A stretch of DNA of 64,000 nucleotides, from positions 248,001 to 312,000 of the forward strand of contig NZ_QTJU01000005.1 in NCBI RefSeq assembly GCF_003412455.1. The letters are read 5' to 3'. The notes under the pieces were generated by a model, which ran no database searches, was not told the DNA's origin, and was given only the letters and a program-made list of their open reading frames with translations. Below are positions 44,959-53,673 of the stretch, one piece after another. The position numbers and the translations under genes were made by a program. Origin of the DNA: Deminuibacter soli. Its GTDB lineage: Bacteria > Bacteroidota > Bacteroidia > Chitinophagales > Chitinophagaceae. How positions within the stretch are numbered: the stretch's first letter is position 1; each line of letters opens with the position of its first letter.

Positions 44959-45567
44959 CTATTCCCAGTTGCGTATATGCAGCAGGCCAAAAAAGGTTTG
45001 CTCGTCCAGTTCGCGGATACAGCCGGGTTGCAGATCGCCGAGGGTAATGTCTTCGATGGAGGTGCGGATGAGGCGCTGGCAGCGATGCCCGGCAGACACC
45101 ACCATTTTCCTGATCTGGTGAAAACGGCCTTCGGTAAGTGTAATACGCAGCCAGCTGTGCGGGTAATGTACGTTTTGCGGAACAGCAGGCGGAAATAAAT
45201 CAACCGGCTCTGGCTCCAGCTGCACATCGCAGGGCGTGGAGATATAGGTTTCGCCGCCCTGTATAATAATGGGTACGCCTGTTCGCAGGCGCTCGAGCGT
45301 TTCGGGGGTCACCACATTTTTTACACGCACCAGGTAGGTTCTGTTGTGCGGCTGTTCACCCAGGAACAGCAGGCGTGTTACTTTTTTGTTGGTAGTGAGC
45401 AACAGCAACCCTTCAGATTGCCTGTCGAGCCTGCCCACTGCATGAATGCCTTCCGGGAAATCAAAATCAAGGCTCCCGAGCATTGGCGCCGTTTCATGGA
45501 TACCCACAAACTGCGACAACATATTGTACGGCTTATTCAAAACAAAATACCTGTGCGACAAAATCAT
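44959..45567 (-). CDS. RsuA/RluE-family pseudouridine synthase
   Basis: 202 residues without the S4 RNA-binding domain. Motif I VLNKPYNMLSQF, motif II GRLDRQSEGLLLLT with the catalytic Asp, motif III GRFHQIRKM. Length and lack of S4 match RluE, which modifies 23S rRNA U2457, though RsuB/RluB relatives cannot be excluded. Monocistronic. Confidence 0.9.
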   Translation of the reverse strand: MILSHRYFVLNKPYNMLSQFVGIHETAPMLGSLDFDFPEGIHAVGRLDRQSEGLLLLTTNKKVTRLLFLGEQPHNRTYLVRVKNVVTPETLERLRTGVPIIIQGGETYISTPCDVQLEPEPVDLFPPAVPQNVHYPHSWLRITLTEGRFHQIRKMVVSAGHRCQRLIRTSIEDITLGDLQPGCIRELDEQTFFGLLHIRNWE

Positions 45568-45615
45568 GCAAATTTAGGCGCAAATGTAGCTGTTTGTAGC
45601 CGGTACGCATACAGG

Positions 45616-46110
45616 CTAATTATCCAGGTTGGTTAAGTGATATTTTTTGATGGTATGCATCATTTTCTGCTTCCACACATCGGGAGTGGTAGAATAACCT
45701 GCGGCACTGATGGCAGAAACCCATTTGCTGTAATCACGATCGTCTTTCAGCGTTTGATAGTATTTGCGCCTGCTCAGTATTTTGCAGAAGGCTTCGTAAG
45801 ATGCGTCGACAGATTCAAATTGTTTGTACTTGGTTTTGATGGGAGGATTGCGCTGGGCCAGTTTGTTTTTGCCAACAATACCGAAATGGTTGTTGAGCAA
45901 TTGCGCATTGCGGCTGCTGCCTGCGCCCGATTCAACAATGGCAGTACCTATAATAATAGACGCAGGAATGCCATAACTCTGTGACAGTTCTTTGCATTTA
46001 TCCGTATGTTCATTCACGTAGTCACGCACCAGGTATTTGTGCTGCTGGGCGTTCACAGGCGGGCAAAAAAAAGCGGATACCACTAAAAATACAAGAATCA
46101 GGTATTTCAT
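45616..46110 (-). CDS. Secreted N-acetylglucosaminidase (FlgJ/GH73-type)
   Basis: 164 residues from ATG 46110, signal peptide ending PPVNAQ. GH73-like core with catalytic Glu60 in IIIGTAIVESGAG, NAQLLNNHFGIVGKNK and the YSTTPDVWKQKMMHTIKKY tail. Cleaves peptidoglycan between GlcNAc and MurNAc; likely acts in cell wall turnover. Upstream, 10-bp inverted arms GGATGGGTTC and GAACCCATCC (46123-46132, 46211-46220) flank its 5' region. Confidence 0.87.
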   Translation of the reverse strand: MKYLILVFLVVSAFFCPPVNAQQHKYLVRDYVNEHTDKCKELSQSYGIPASIIIGTAIVESGAGSSRNAQLLNNHFGIVGKNKLAQRNPPIKTKYKQFESVDASYEAFCKILSRRKYYQTLKDDRDYSKWVSAISAAGYSTTPDVWKQKMMHTIKKYHLTNLDN

Positions 46111-46249
46111 CTTTGTTTTTTTAAGGATGGGTTCTTTGAAAGAAACCGGGGTTGGCGGCAATGATACAACAATTTTTGCTCATATGTTCGCCTCTCCGGG
46201 TTAAAACAACGGAACCCATCCCTACAACATTGATGAAAAAACAGCAATA

Positions 46250-46264
46250 CCCAAGCAGCTTGGG
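46250..46264 (-). terminator. Possible terminator hairpin
   Basis: CCCAAG-CAG-CTTGGG, followed on the minus strand by a run of six Ts about 12 bases on. Lies nine bases beyond the 124-aa gene stop. Confidence 0.45.
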
Positions 46265-46273
46265 CAGAACGGT

Positions 46274-46648
46274 TTATTCGCCGTTTTCTTCTTTTTTGCC
46301 TTCCAGCACCATATCGGCCACATAAATAATGATATCGGTAGCCTTGCCACTGTTGGCATTGCGTTTAAACAACACTTTGCCACTGTACTGATCGGTGCTG
46401 AACTCAAAACTGTCACGCTCTACCCTTTTAAATGCACCGCTATCATGATCTGATTTAAAACAAAGCGTATCGTTTTTCAGGAACACTTCCACCAATCTTA
46501 CGGGAGAATCATCGGGGAAAAGATATTTTCCTACGAAAACCCGTAAATCGGCAGAATCATTGCGTACAAGAGTAGGCGTGTGGTTGCGCGGACTGGCAAA
46601 AGCAGGATACAGCATTACGCTGAGCATAGCAGCAAGCAGGTACTTCAT
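46274..46648 (-). CDS. Small secreted DUF3471-like protein
   Basis: 124 residues, signal peptide ending PAFAS. The mature part (LRVFVGKYLFPDDSPVRLVEVFLKNDTLCFKSD, FEFSTDQYSGKVLFKRN) reads as one small beta-barrel/lipocalin-like domain, reminiscent of the DUF3471 module found at the end of beta-lactamase-like proteins. No catalytic motif. Unknown role in the periplasm. Confidence 0.7.
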   Translation of the reverse strand: MKYLLAAMLSVMLYPAFASPRNHTPTLVRNDSADLRVFVGKYLFPDDSPVRLVEVFLKNDTLCFKSDHDSGAFKRVERDSFEFSTDQYSGKVLFKRNANSGKATDIIIYVADMVLEGKKEENGE

Positions 46649-46848
46649 ATTGAATATTTGGTTGATTTGGTTGTATAATTTACAACGGAAAGTACATATT
46701 TCCCAACCTTGCCGCCCATTAACTGTTTTAATTTGCTGTTAGCTTTTTAAGCCGGCTGGGTAACGCAGGCAGCTTTTAGAATGCCGGCAGCATCTATACG
46801 ACAATCAGATGCAAAATTTTATTAACAAATTTTCGTTTGATCAATGAC

Positions 46849-46856
46849 TATTTTTG
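46849..46856 (+). promoter_or_regulatory. -7-like element for the T9SS protein gene
   Basis: TATTTTTG matches TANNTTTG 30 bases before the GTG start. No TTTG sits at the ideal 19-base spacing, so this is a weak call. Confidence 0.35.
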
Positions 46857-46885
46857 TTTCTATACTTATTATATAAATACGCGTT

Positions 46886-49800
46886 GTGTTGCAGAAGATT
46901 TTCAAATTCATTCCGGCGATAGGGATTTTATTGCTTGCCTGCACCAGCAGCAATGCCCAACTGCTGGAATTTGTACAAAACAAGGGACAGTGGGACAAGC
47001 AGGCTGATTTCAGGGGTGAGCTGGCCAACAACGGCGCGCTGCAACTGCAAAAAAACGGCTACCGCATTATGCTGAACAACGAGGCAGACATAAAGCGGGT
47101 ACACAATTACATGCACGGGCTTTCTATCGGAAGCGGCCCGGTTACACCTGTTACAAAGCCACCAAAATCAGCCAAAACGATCGATAACCCCACCGACGGC
47201 AGCGGCGGTACGGGTGGCAACAGCGGGGATGGTACCGGTGCGCCGATCATCATTCATTCGCATGCCTACCAGGTAATATTCATGGGCAGCAACGATACCT
47301 CGGCCATTACAGCAGCTCCCGATAAACCACTCGATTCGTACAACAATTATTTTATCGGAAGTGATCCCACCAAATGGGCTTCCAACTGCGTAAGCTACCA
47401 GGCTGTTACCTATAACAATCTCTACACCGGTATCGATATCCGTTATTATACTTACAACGGTTCGCTCAAATACGACTTTATTGTACACCCGGGAGCTGAT
47501 CCCTCGCAGATTGCCATGTATTTTGACGGGGCAGATAAAGTGTCTATCCAGGGTAACGGCAGCCTGCGCATACAAACATCCGTTGGTGATGTAAACGAAC
47601 TAAGCCCCTACAGCTACACAGCCGGCAGCAACGGCAAGGTAACTGTGAAGGCTAAATACGTAATCAGGAAAAATATTGTCAGCTTCCAGCTGGAAGACTA
47701 TGATAAATCATCCACGCTGGTGATAGATCCTACGCTGGTATTTTCTACGTTTACAGGCAGCAAGGCCGATAACTGGGGTTTTACCGCTACCTACGATAAA
47801 CAGGGCAACCTGTATGCAGGCGGCATCGTGTTTGGCAATGGCTTCCCGGTATCGAACGGCGCTTACCAGACCAGTTTTGGCGGCGGTACCAACGATGGTA
47901 CCAGCGCCATTGACATGGGCATCATGAAATTCAATTCATCGGGCAGCAAACGGGTATATGCAACCTATATCGGCGGCGCAGGTAACGACCAGCCACATAG
48001 TATGGTGGTAGATAACAACAATAACCTCATTATCGCAGGCCGTACCACATCGGGCAGAAGTTATCCGCAAACCTCACCCCTGTATGGCACTGAAGGCCCT
48101 GACAGGGGAAACTATGATATTGTGCTTACCAAGCTGAATGCAGCCGGCTCTGCCCTGGTAGGCTCACGGCGCATAGGCGGCAGCGGCATGGATGGCGTAA
48201 ACGTAAAAACCAACTATGCAGGCGCAGCACAGGTAGGCGCATCCAGCACCCGCCGCAACTATGGCGATGATGCAAGAAGTGAAGTGATTACCGACGATGC
48301 CAATAATATTTATCTCGCAGCGCAAACACAGTCTGCCGACTTCCCCACTACCCCCGGCGCGTTTCAGCCCACATCAGGCGGTGCACAGGATGGCGTAGTG
48401 ATTAAAACAGCAGGCGACCTCAGCAATATTATTTTCAGCAGCTACCTTGGCGGCTCGAAAGATGATGCATCTTTCGTACTGGCATTAAACCCGAACGACC
48501 AGAATATATACGTGGCGGGCGGCACACAAAGCGAGAACTTCCCGGGCACAGGCAATGGCAATGTTATTGCAGGCACCTACCAGAAAGGCGACTGCGACGG
48601 GTTTGTAGCCATCATCAGTAACGACGGTTCACGTATTATCAAATCATCCTACTTCGGCACACCGGGTGAAGATCTTATATTCGGCATCCAGTTCGACAAG
48701 GGAGGCGTGCCCTATATCACCGGTACCACCACCGGCACCTGGTATACCACAGATAATGCGGCATTCAAACAAGACAAAGGCAAACAGTTTATCTCGAAAA
48801 TAAAACCCGACCTCAGCGGCTATGTCTATTCCACCGTGTTTGGTGCAGGACAGGGCAAACCGGATATTTCAATTACCGCCTTCCTGGTTGACCGTTGTGA
48901 AAACGTGTATGTATCCGGCTGGGGCGGCGGCGAAAATGCTACCGGCTACGGCAACAACAATACCCGCGCCTTAACCACAACACCTGATGCATATATCGCC
49001 AACAGTCCCCAGAGGGATGGAGCAGATTTCTACTTTTTTGTATTGAAGAAAGATGCAGCGGCACAATTGTATGGCAGCATGTTTGGACAGATAGGCGGTT
49101 TGTTTGACCACGTAGATGGCGGTACCAGCCGGTTTGATAAGGACGGGGTTATTTACCAGGCCGTTTGCGCCAACTGCGGCGGCGGCACCGATCTCAGCGT
49201 ACCGGGCAACCACTTCCCTACCACAGCCGGTGTATGGGCGCCTGTTAACGGCACTACCAAATCGAATGGCGATGTAGCCGGCTGTAACCTGGCAGCCATT
49301 AAAATGGCCTTCCACCTTGCCGGTATCTCTGCAGGTTTGCGTACCACCATTGAAGGCATCGTGGGCAAAACCAGCGGCTGCGCCCCTTCTGACGTGTTGT
49401 TTGAAGACACCATGGCCATGGGCAAGCAATATATCTGGAGCTTTGGCGACGGAACGCCCGATGTTACCACCACGGACAATAAAATAAACCATACCTACCT
49501 GAACCCCGGTAACTTCCGCGCAAGGCTGATTTCGGTTGATCCCAGTTCATGTAATGTATATGATACAGCTTATGCCGATATCCGCATAAGAACAGACAGG
49601 GCTTTTCTCTCGTACGATTTTACCAAGGTAGGCCCCTGTACTTCCATGCAATACGATTTTACCAATACTTCCACTGCCCCATCGCGGCCGTTTACCAGTA
49701 AGTCGTTTGTATGGGATTTTGGTGACGGCACGGTAACCGATTCGGTGGGAACACAAACCCAGACACATACTTTCGCAGCTGCCGGCACGTACAATATTGT

Positions 49801-50647
49801 GCTGCGCCTAACCGATACATCGTATTGTAATTATCCTGATTCTGTATTAAAACAGGTACGTATATCGCCATTGGTAAAAGCACAGTTTGAAACACCTGCA
49901 TCCGGCTGCGCACCTTATGAAGCAGAGTTTACCAATACCTCGCTGGGTGGTCAGCGGTTTAGCTGGGATTTTGGTGATGGCAGCCCTGCCTCTACCGATA
50001 TTAACCCAACGCATTTATACAATACACCGGGCACCTATATTGTAAAACTGCATGCAGAAGACGATAACACCTGTAACAAAACAGCAGATACTTCTTTTAC
50101 CATTACAGTTAGCCCTAAACCGGAAGCGGCTTTCAGTTATACACCCATCACACCGGAAGCCAATACGCCGGTTGTATTCCTGAACGGTTCATCCGGCGCC
50201 ACTTCCTATATCTGGGATTTTGGTGATGGCGAAAGGTTGCCCACCATTATGCGCGACACTACTGTAAAACATATTTACCAGGCAACAGACACCTTTAAAG
50301 CCTGTTTGTATGCAGCCAACCAGTATGGCTGTATGGATACGGCCTGCCATGCAGTAGCAGCCCTGGTAATACCGCTGGTAGATGTGCCGAATGCCTTTAC
50401 ACCAAACGGAGATGGCGTAAACGATGTAATTACCCTGCGCGGTTATGGTATGAGCAAGGTGATCTTCCGCATTTACAACCGCTGGGGTGTAATGGTGTTC
50501 CAGAGCAACAGCACCAAACAACCCAGCTGGGATGGCCGCTACAAAGGCACCATACAGCCGCAGGATGTATACACGTACATTGCCGATATCGAATTTTTTG
50601 ACGGCACCAAGTATCAAAAGAAAGGGGATATCACCCTACTGCGATAA
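46886..50647 (+). CDS. Large T9SS-exported PKD-domain protein
   Basis: 1253 residues. The frame begins after an in-frame TAA at 46874, so the start must be GTG 46886 or TTG 46889. Signal peptide (IGILLLACTSSNAQ), an N-terminal DUF7948-like domain (LLEFVQNKGQWDKQ), SBBP-type beta-propeller repeats (about 280-720), four PKD-like domains around residues 851, 944, 1028 and 1110 (W-[SD]-FGDG motif) and a C-terminal type-B sorting domain of type IX secretion (FTPNGDGVNDVITLRGYGMSKVIFRIYNRWGVMVFQS, about 1170-1253). Probably a cell-surface or released adhesin-like protein. Its stop lies inside a 42-bp perfect palindrome that works as terminator. Confidence 0.92.
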   Translation: MLQKIFKFIPAIGILLLACTSSNAQLLEFVQNKGQWDKQADFRGELANNGALQLQKNGYRIMLNNEADIKRVHNYMHGLSIGSGPVTPVTKPPKSAKTIDNPTDGSGGTGGNSGDGTGAPIIIHSHAYQVIFMGSNDTSAITAAPDKPLDSYNNYFIGSDPTKWASNCVSYQAVTYNNLYTGIDIRYYTYNGSLKYDFIVHPGADPSQIAMYFDGADKVSIQGNGSLRIQTSVGDVNELSPYSYTAGSNGKVTVKAKYVIRKNIVSFQLEDYDKSSTLVIDPTLVFSTFTGSKADNWGFTATYDKQGNLYAGGIVFGNGFPVSNGAYQTSFGGGTNDGTSAIDMGIMKFNSSGSKRVYATYIGGAGNDQPHSMVVDNNNNLIIAGRTTSGRSYPQTSPLYGTEGPDRGNYDIVLTKLNAAGSALVGSRRIGGSGMDGVNVKTNYAGAAQVGASSTRRNYGDDARSEVITDDANNIYLAAQTQSADFPTTPGAFQPTSGGAQDGVVIKTAGDLSNIIFSSYLGGSKDDASFVLALNPNDQNIYVAGGTQSENFPGTGNGNVIAGTYQKGDCDGFVAIISNDGSRIIKSSYFGTPGEDLIFGIQFDKGGVPYITGTTTGTWYTTDNAAFKQDKGKQFISKIKPDLSGYVYSTVFGAGQGKPDISITAFLVDRCENVYVSGWGGGENATGYGNNNTRALTTTPDAYIANSPQRDGADFYFFVLKKDAAAQLYGSMFGQIGGLFDHVDGGTSRFDKDGVIYQAVCANCGGGTDLSVPGNHFPTTAGVWAPVNGTTKSNGDVAGCNLAAIKMAFHLAGISAGLRTTIEGIVGKTSGCAPSDVLFEDTMAMGKQYIWSFGDGTPDVTTTDNKINHTYLNPGNFRARLISVDPSSCNVYDTAYADIRIRTDRAFLSYDFTKVGPCTSMQYDFTNTSTAPSRPFTSKSFVWDFGDGTVTDSVGTQTQTHTFAAAGTYNIVLRLTDTSYCNYPDSVLKQVRISPLVKAQFETPASGCAPYEAEFTNTSLGGQRFSWDFGDGSPASTDINPTHLYNTPGTYIVKLHAEDDNTCNKTADTSFTITVSPKPEAAFSYTPITPEANTPVVFLNGSSGATSYIWDFGDGERLPTIMRDTTVKHIYQATDTFKACLYAANQYGCMDTACHAVAALVIPLVDVPNAFTPNGDGVNDVITLRGYGMSKVIFRIYNRWGVMVFQSNSTKQPSWDGRYKGTIQPQDVYTYIADIEFFDGTKYQKKGDITLLR

Positions 50648-50682
50648 AAAAAGCAGCCCCGCGGGGCTGCTTTTTTTATCGC
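50641..50682. terminator. 42-bp perfect palindrome, bidirectional terminator
   Basis: Bases 50641-50682 are exactly self-complementary: GCGATAAAAAAAGCAGCCCC, GC, then the reverse complement. A7/T7 tracts flank the GC stem. The palindrome includes the last codon and stop (TAA 50645-50647) of the T9SS gene. Confidence 0.9.
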
Positions 50683-50685
50683 AGT

Positions 50686-50745
50686 GGTTAAATGGCTCAA
50701 TGGTTTGATGGTTATAAAACAATTTAACCATTAAGTCATTTAAAA
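50686..50745. repeat. Inverted 8-nt repeat arrays
   Basis: Left arm 50686-50717: four octads of GGTTAAAT/GGTTTGAT type. Right arm 50722-50745: three octads of ATTTAACC type, the reverse complement. The right arm ends three bases before the stop of the convergent VOC gene. Confidence 0.7.
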
Positions 50746-50748
50746 CAT

Positions 50749-51705
50749 CTATTTGTATTTCTGGTAATCGACACTTACCGGCACCAGCGTTGTTTCCAGC
50801 TTTGCGCGGTCTGCTTCGTATTGCCGGGGCAGCTTCAGCGCTTCGCCCAGGTGTTCGGGGGCTTCGTCTACTGCAAAACCAGGTGCTGCTGTAGCAACTT
50901 CAAACAATACGCCGCCTGGTTCCCTGAAATAAATAGAAGTGAAATAATTGCGGTCAAGCACCGGTGTGGGATTCAGCATGCGGCCGCTTATTTTCTGGCG
51001 TACAGAAAGCTGGCTGGCGCTGTCGGGTGTGCTGAAAGCCAGGTGGTGCACGGTACCGCTGCCAGGTAAACCGCGCAGGGTATCGGGCATGCACAGGATA
51101 TCTACATAGTTGCCGGGCGAATCGGTTGCCGCAAAGCGGAAACGGTTGCCCTTTTCAGCAATCAGCGTATGGTTCAGTTGTTCGGTAAGCAAGCCCGCGG
51201 TACGCTCATAGCCTTCTTCCCATAATTCTGCGTTGAAAAAACCTTTGATGGTATGTTCTGCCTGTACCGGGCCGCCTTCATATCCCCTGCGCTGGTCATT
51301 GTCGTTAAATACCAGTTCAAGCCCCAGCCCGTCTGCATCTTCAAAATATACCACCAGCTCGTTGTTAAAACGTTCTGCAGGCTGCTTATAGGCTACACCA
51401 AAGCGTTTCAGCCTGTTTAACCAGTAATTGAGTGAAGCCGTTGGTACCGAAAACGTAGTGGTATTCAGCATGCCCTTGCCATGCCGGCCTTTTACCAGTC
51501 CTTCGTAGGGAAAAAAGGTAAGAATGCTGCCCGGGTGGCCCTGTTCATCGCCGTAGTAAAAATGGTATACTTCAGGTGCATCGAAGTTCACGGTCTTTTT
51601 CACAAGACGCAGGCCCAGTATGCCTGTATAAAACTCCAGGTTCTGCTGTGCGCTTCCGGCCAGCGCTGTTACATGGTGAATGCCGGTGATGAGCTGTTGT
51701 TCCAT
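50749..51705 (-). CDS. VOC-family ring-cleaving dioxygenase (MhqO-like)
   Basis: 318 residues, two vicinal-oxygen-chelate modules in tandem: N-half GIHHVTALAGSAQQNLEFYTGILGLRLVKKTVNFD, middle TTFSVPTASLNYWL, C-half TVHHLAFSTPDSAS and final ligand Glu in REPGGVLFEVAT. The His-His-Glu pattern fits type-I extradiol or glyoxalase-like dioxygenases, most like the hydroquinone dioxygenases MhqA/MhqO of quinone resistance. Substrate not certain. Monocistronic. Confidence 0.85.
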   Translation of the reverse strand: MEQQLITGIHHVTALAGSAQQNLEFYTGILGLRLVKKTVNFDAPEVYHFYYGDEQGHPGSILTFFPYEGLVKGRHGKGMLNTTTFSVPTASLNYWLNRLKRFGVAYKQPAERFNNELVVYFEDADGLGLELVFNDNDQRRGYEGGPVQAEHTIKGFFNAELWEEGYERTAGLLTEQLNHTLIAEKGNRFRFAATDSPGNYVDILCMPDTLRGLPGSGTVHHLAFSTPDSASQLSVRQKISGRMLNPTPVLDRNYFTSIYFREPGGVLFEVATAAPGFAVDEAPEHLGEALKLPRQYEADRAKLETTLVPVSVDYQKYK

Positions 51706-51875
51706 AAAGAGATGTTACGGGTGGTGTAAGTTAAAATTAATTCTCCGGTTTATGAGCGCCCGGCAGTCCCGTAAAAACCAAACTGACAGAGGAATGTACT
51801 GTTGAAGTAAAGATAGCTGCGGCGGCCATTACAGGTCAATAGCCGATTGCGGGAAATAGTTGCCTGTTTACGTGT

Positions 51876-52463
51876 TTATCCACGCAGCTGCTGCATGCGC
51901 TCTACATTGTGTGTTTTGGCGTTGCCCAGCAATTCGTTGCAATAAGAGGTGAAATAACGATGGCTCTCAAGAAATGAACAGGCCTTGCTGGCCCATTGCG
52001 GAAAAGATTTACCGGTGCGCAGCTCTACTTCCTGCTTAACCAGTCCGTCTGTTTCCCAGAATTTCTCTGTACCCAGGTGGTACAGGTCTGCATCGCAGAT
52101 GATTTCTTCGAGCAGGGAAGCAGGATGGGCAGGCATTTTGGTAGCCATAATGCAGGTGGCGATCTGCTCAACAAGCGCAGCCGGTACATCTGTAGCAGAA
52201 AAATACTGGCGCATCAGTTCCACGCTTTTTTCCTCGTGCAGCTCCCATGCGGCAAACAAATGGCCGGTATCATGAAACCAGGCGGCCGCAAACAATACAA
52301 ACAATTGTTCTTCGCTCAGGGTATAATGCTGTCCTATTTCCATGGCCCTCGACACTACCTGCGTGGTATGTTGCAGGTTATGGTAAACCAGGTGAGCATG
52401 CTCGTTGGCTGCAAACAGTTTGTTAACGTGTGTTTCTATATTGTCCCAATACACCTTTTCCAT
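51876..52463 (-). CDS. HD-domain phosphohydrolase-like protein
   Basis: 195 residues, HD fold with YHNLQHT, AAWFHDTGHLF (His-Asp doublet) and later ICDADLYHLG (Asp ligand). These small HD proteins are common in Bacteroidota and might dephosphorylate nucleotides; role unknown. No partner gene. Not related closely to the HD protein at the window start (different motif layout). Confidence 0.85.
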   Translation of the reverse strand: MEKVYWDNIETHVNKLFAANEHAHLVYHNLQHTTQVVSRAMEIGQHYTLSEEQLFVLFAAAWFHDTGHLFAAWELHEEKSVELMRQYFSATDVPAALVEQIATCIMATKMPAHPASLLEEIICDADLYHLGTEKFWETDGLVKQEVELRTGKSFPQWASKACSFLESHRYFTSYCNELLGNAKTHNVERMQQLRG

Positions 52464-52687
52464 TCCTCGATATTATATAGGGTTCATATAACCGGTATTC
52501 AACTGCCGGCCTGCAAATGCCTGATATGGTAATATAGTAAAAATCAGGCCAATCAGCTAAACTGTTTTGTTAAGCTCCGTTTGCGTTTGCTGCAGCATAC
52601 AGTACTTGTCACATCAATAGTAGGCAACAATTCTGGAGAAATCCTGAAGCGCCTGCGGCGCATCAGTAACGGTTTGCTTGTTCTATT

Positions 52688-52719
52688 TTTTGATGGTTTG
52701 ATTGTTTGATGGTTTTGAT
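52688..52719. repeat. 8-nt repeat array
   Basis: About four units of GTTTGATK in 8-nt register, 27 bases after the CGCCTGCGGCG hairpin, the same composite seen at 44870-44958. Confidence 0.6.
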
Positions 52720-52758
52720 TATTCAGAACGTTAAAAACGGCAATTTATTGCACAAAAA

Positions 52759-52779
52759 AGTCCCGGCTAAGCCAGGACT
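52759..52779 (-). terminator. Rho-independent terminator for the 188-aa gene
   Basis: AGTCC-C-GGC-TAA-GCC-A-GGACT, followed on the minus strand by six Ts. Lies 35 bases past the stop at 52814. Confidence 0.85.
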
Positions 52780-52813
52780 ATATTCACGTGTATTATAAAA
52801 ACCGGGGGAGTTG

Positions 52814-53380
52814 CTATGATTGTTTAACGAAACGTTCCATCAGCCCAACCAGCTTGTAATGCTTCTGGTAATTATCGTACTGCGCCAGGTCCTGGTCGTA
52901 ACGGAACTGTGCATCCAGTGCATCGTGCAGGGCTGCATTGTTGGGGTATGCCTGTTTCAGGTGATAGATAGATAAAGTTTTCAACGGGGCGCTGGCATTT
53001 TCACTGAAATAATACTGGGTATGTGTTTCACGTATTTTGCCTTTTACAGTAGTAGTACGGCGGCTGTACAGGTATAAACCTTTCGTGTTGATGATTTTGT
53101 ATTCTGCTTCATTAAAAAAACGGTAATCCTGCTTTTTACTGTCGCGGTAACCATACACATCATCTTTAAACAAAACGGTTACATCTCCTGCTTTCAGCAC
53201 TTTTATTTTGTACGGACTAAACAACGGGCTGGTTCGGATAACATAGTTATCTGTGTACTTCAGGGCCTGGGTTTCGAAATCGCCGGCTGACATATATAAA
53301 CCCGTATTGTCTTTAGCGTTTGCTGCCGGCAGCATAAAGCAAACAGCAGCCAGCACAGTGATACCTTGTATCAGTTTCAT
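52814..53380 (-). CDS. Secreted protein of unknown function (188 aa)
   Basis: 188 residues, signal peptide (MKLIQGITVLAAVCFMLPAANA). Mature part beta-rich N-half (YKIKVLKAGDVTVLFKDDVYGYRDSKKQDYRFF) and helical C-half (HLKQAYPNNAALHDALDAQFRYDQDLAQYDNYQKHYKLVGLMERF). No recognised family; similar small exported proteins occur in Bacteroidota. Has its own terminator, so probably expressed alone. Confidence 0.75.
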   Translation of the reverse strand: MKLIQGITVLAAVCFMLPAANAKDNTGLYMSAGDFETQALKYTDNYVIRTSPLFSPYKIKVLKAGDVTVLFKDDVYGYRDSKKQDYRFFNEAEYKIINTKGLYLYSRRTTTVKGKIRETHTQYYFSENASAPLKTLSIYHLKQAYPNNAALHDALDAQFRYDQDLAQYDNYQKHYKLVGLMERFVKQS

Positions 53381-53673
53381 AATTCCTCCTCTTTAATCGC
53401 CGCAAAGTTAAACACATAAACCGTGCGGTTAATACGTTTGTATACGTTACAACAGGCTTATACGCACTTGCCGGGTGATATATAAGCACTTATACAATTT
53501 GTTAAATTCCGGAGGCAGCAATTCGGCAGTTATACAATTCAATCCCCTTAACCAGGCTCTTTTGATATTAATCAAACCCATATTCAACAGCAAGTGCCTG
53601 CCAACCTGCTTTTTGTAATGTATACAGCTCATTTTTTATGCGTTATTTTGTAGCCTTCCTAAAAAGTAAACAC

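Larger units (their letters stand above)
52464..52813. other. 350-bp intergenic stretch with hairpin and octad array
   Basis: No gene seen. Contains GCGCCTGCGGCGC (52649-52661), an octad array (GTTTGATT/GTTTGATG, 52688-52719) and a terminator at 52759-52779. The first 180 bases upstream of the HD gene hold its promoter region with no clear motif. Confidence 0.6.

Noticed and set aside
46123-46220. Terminator or riboswitch upstream of the glucosaminidase gene
   Set aside because: 10-bp inverted arms exist but are separated by 78 bases with no inner structure I could support and no known ligand motif.
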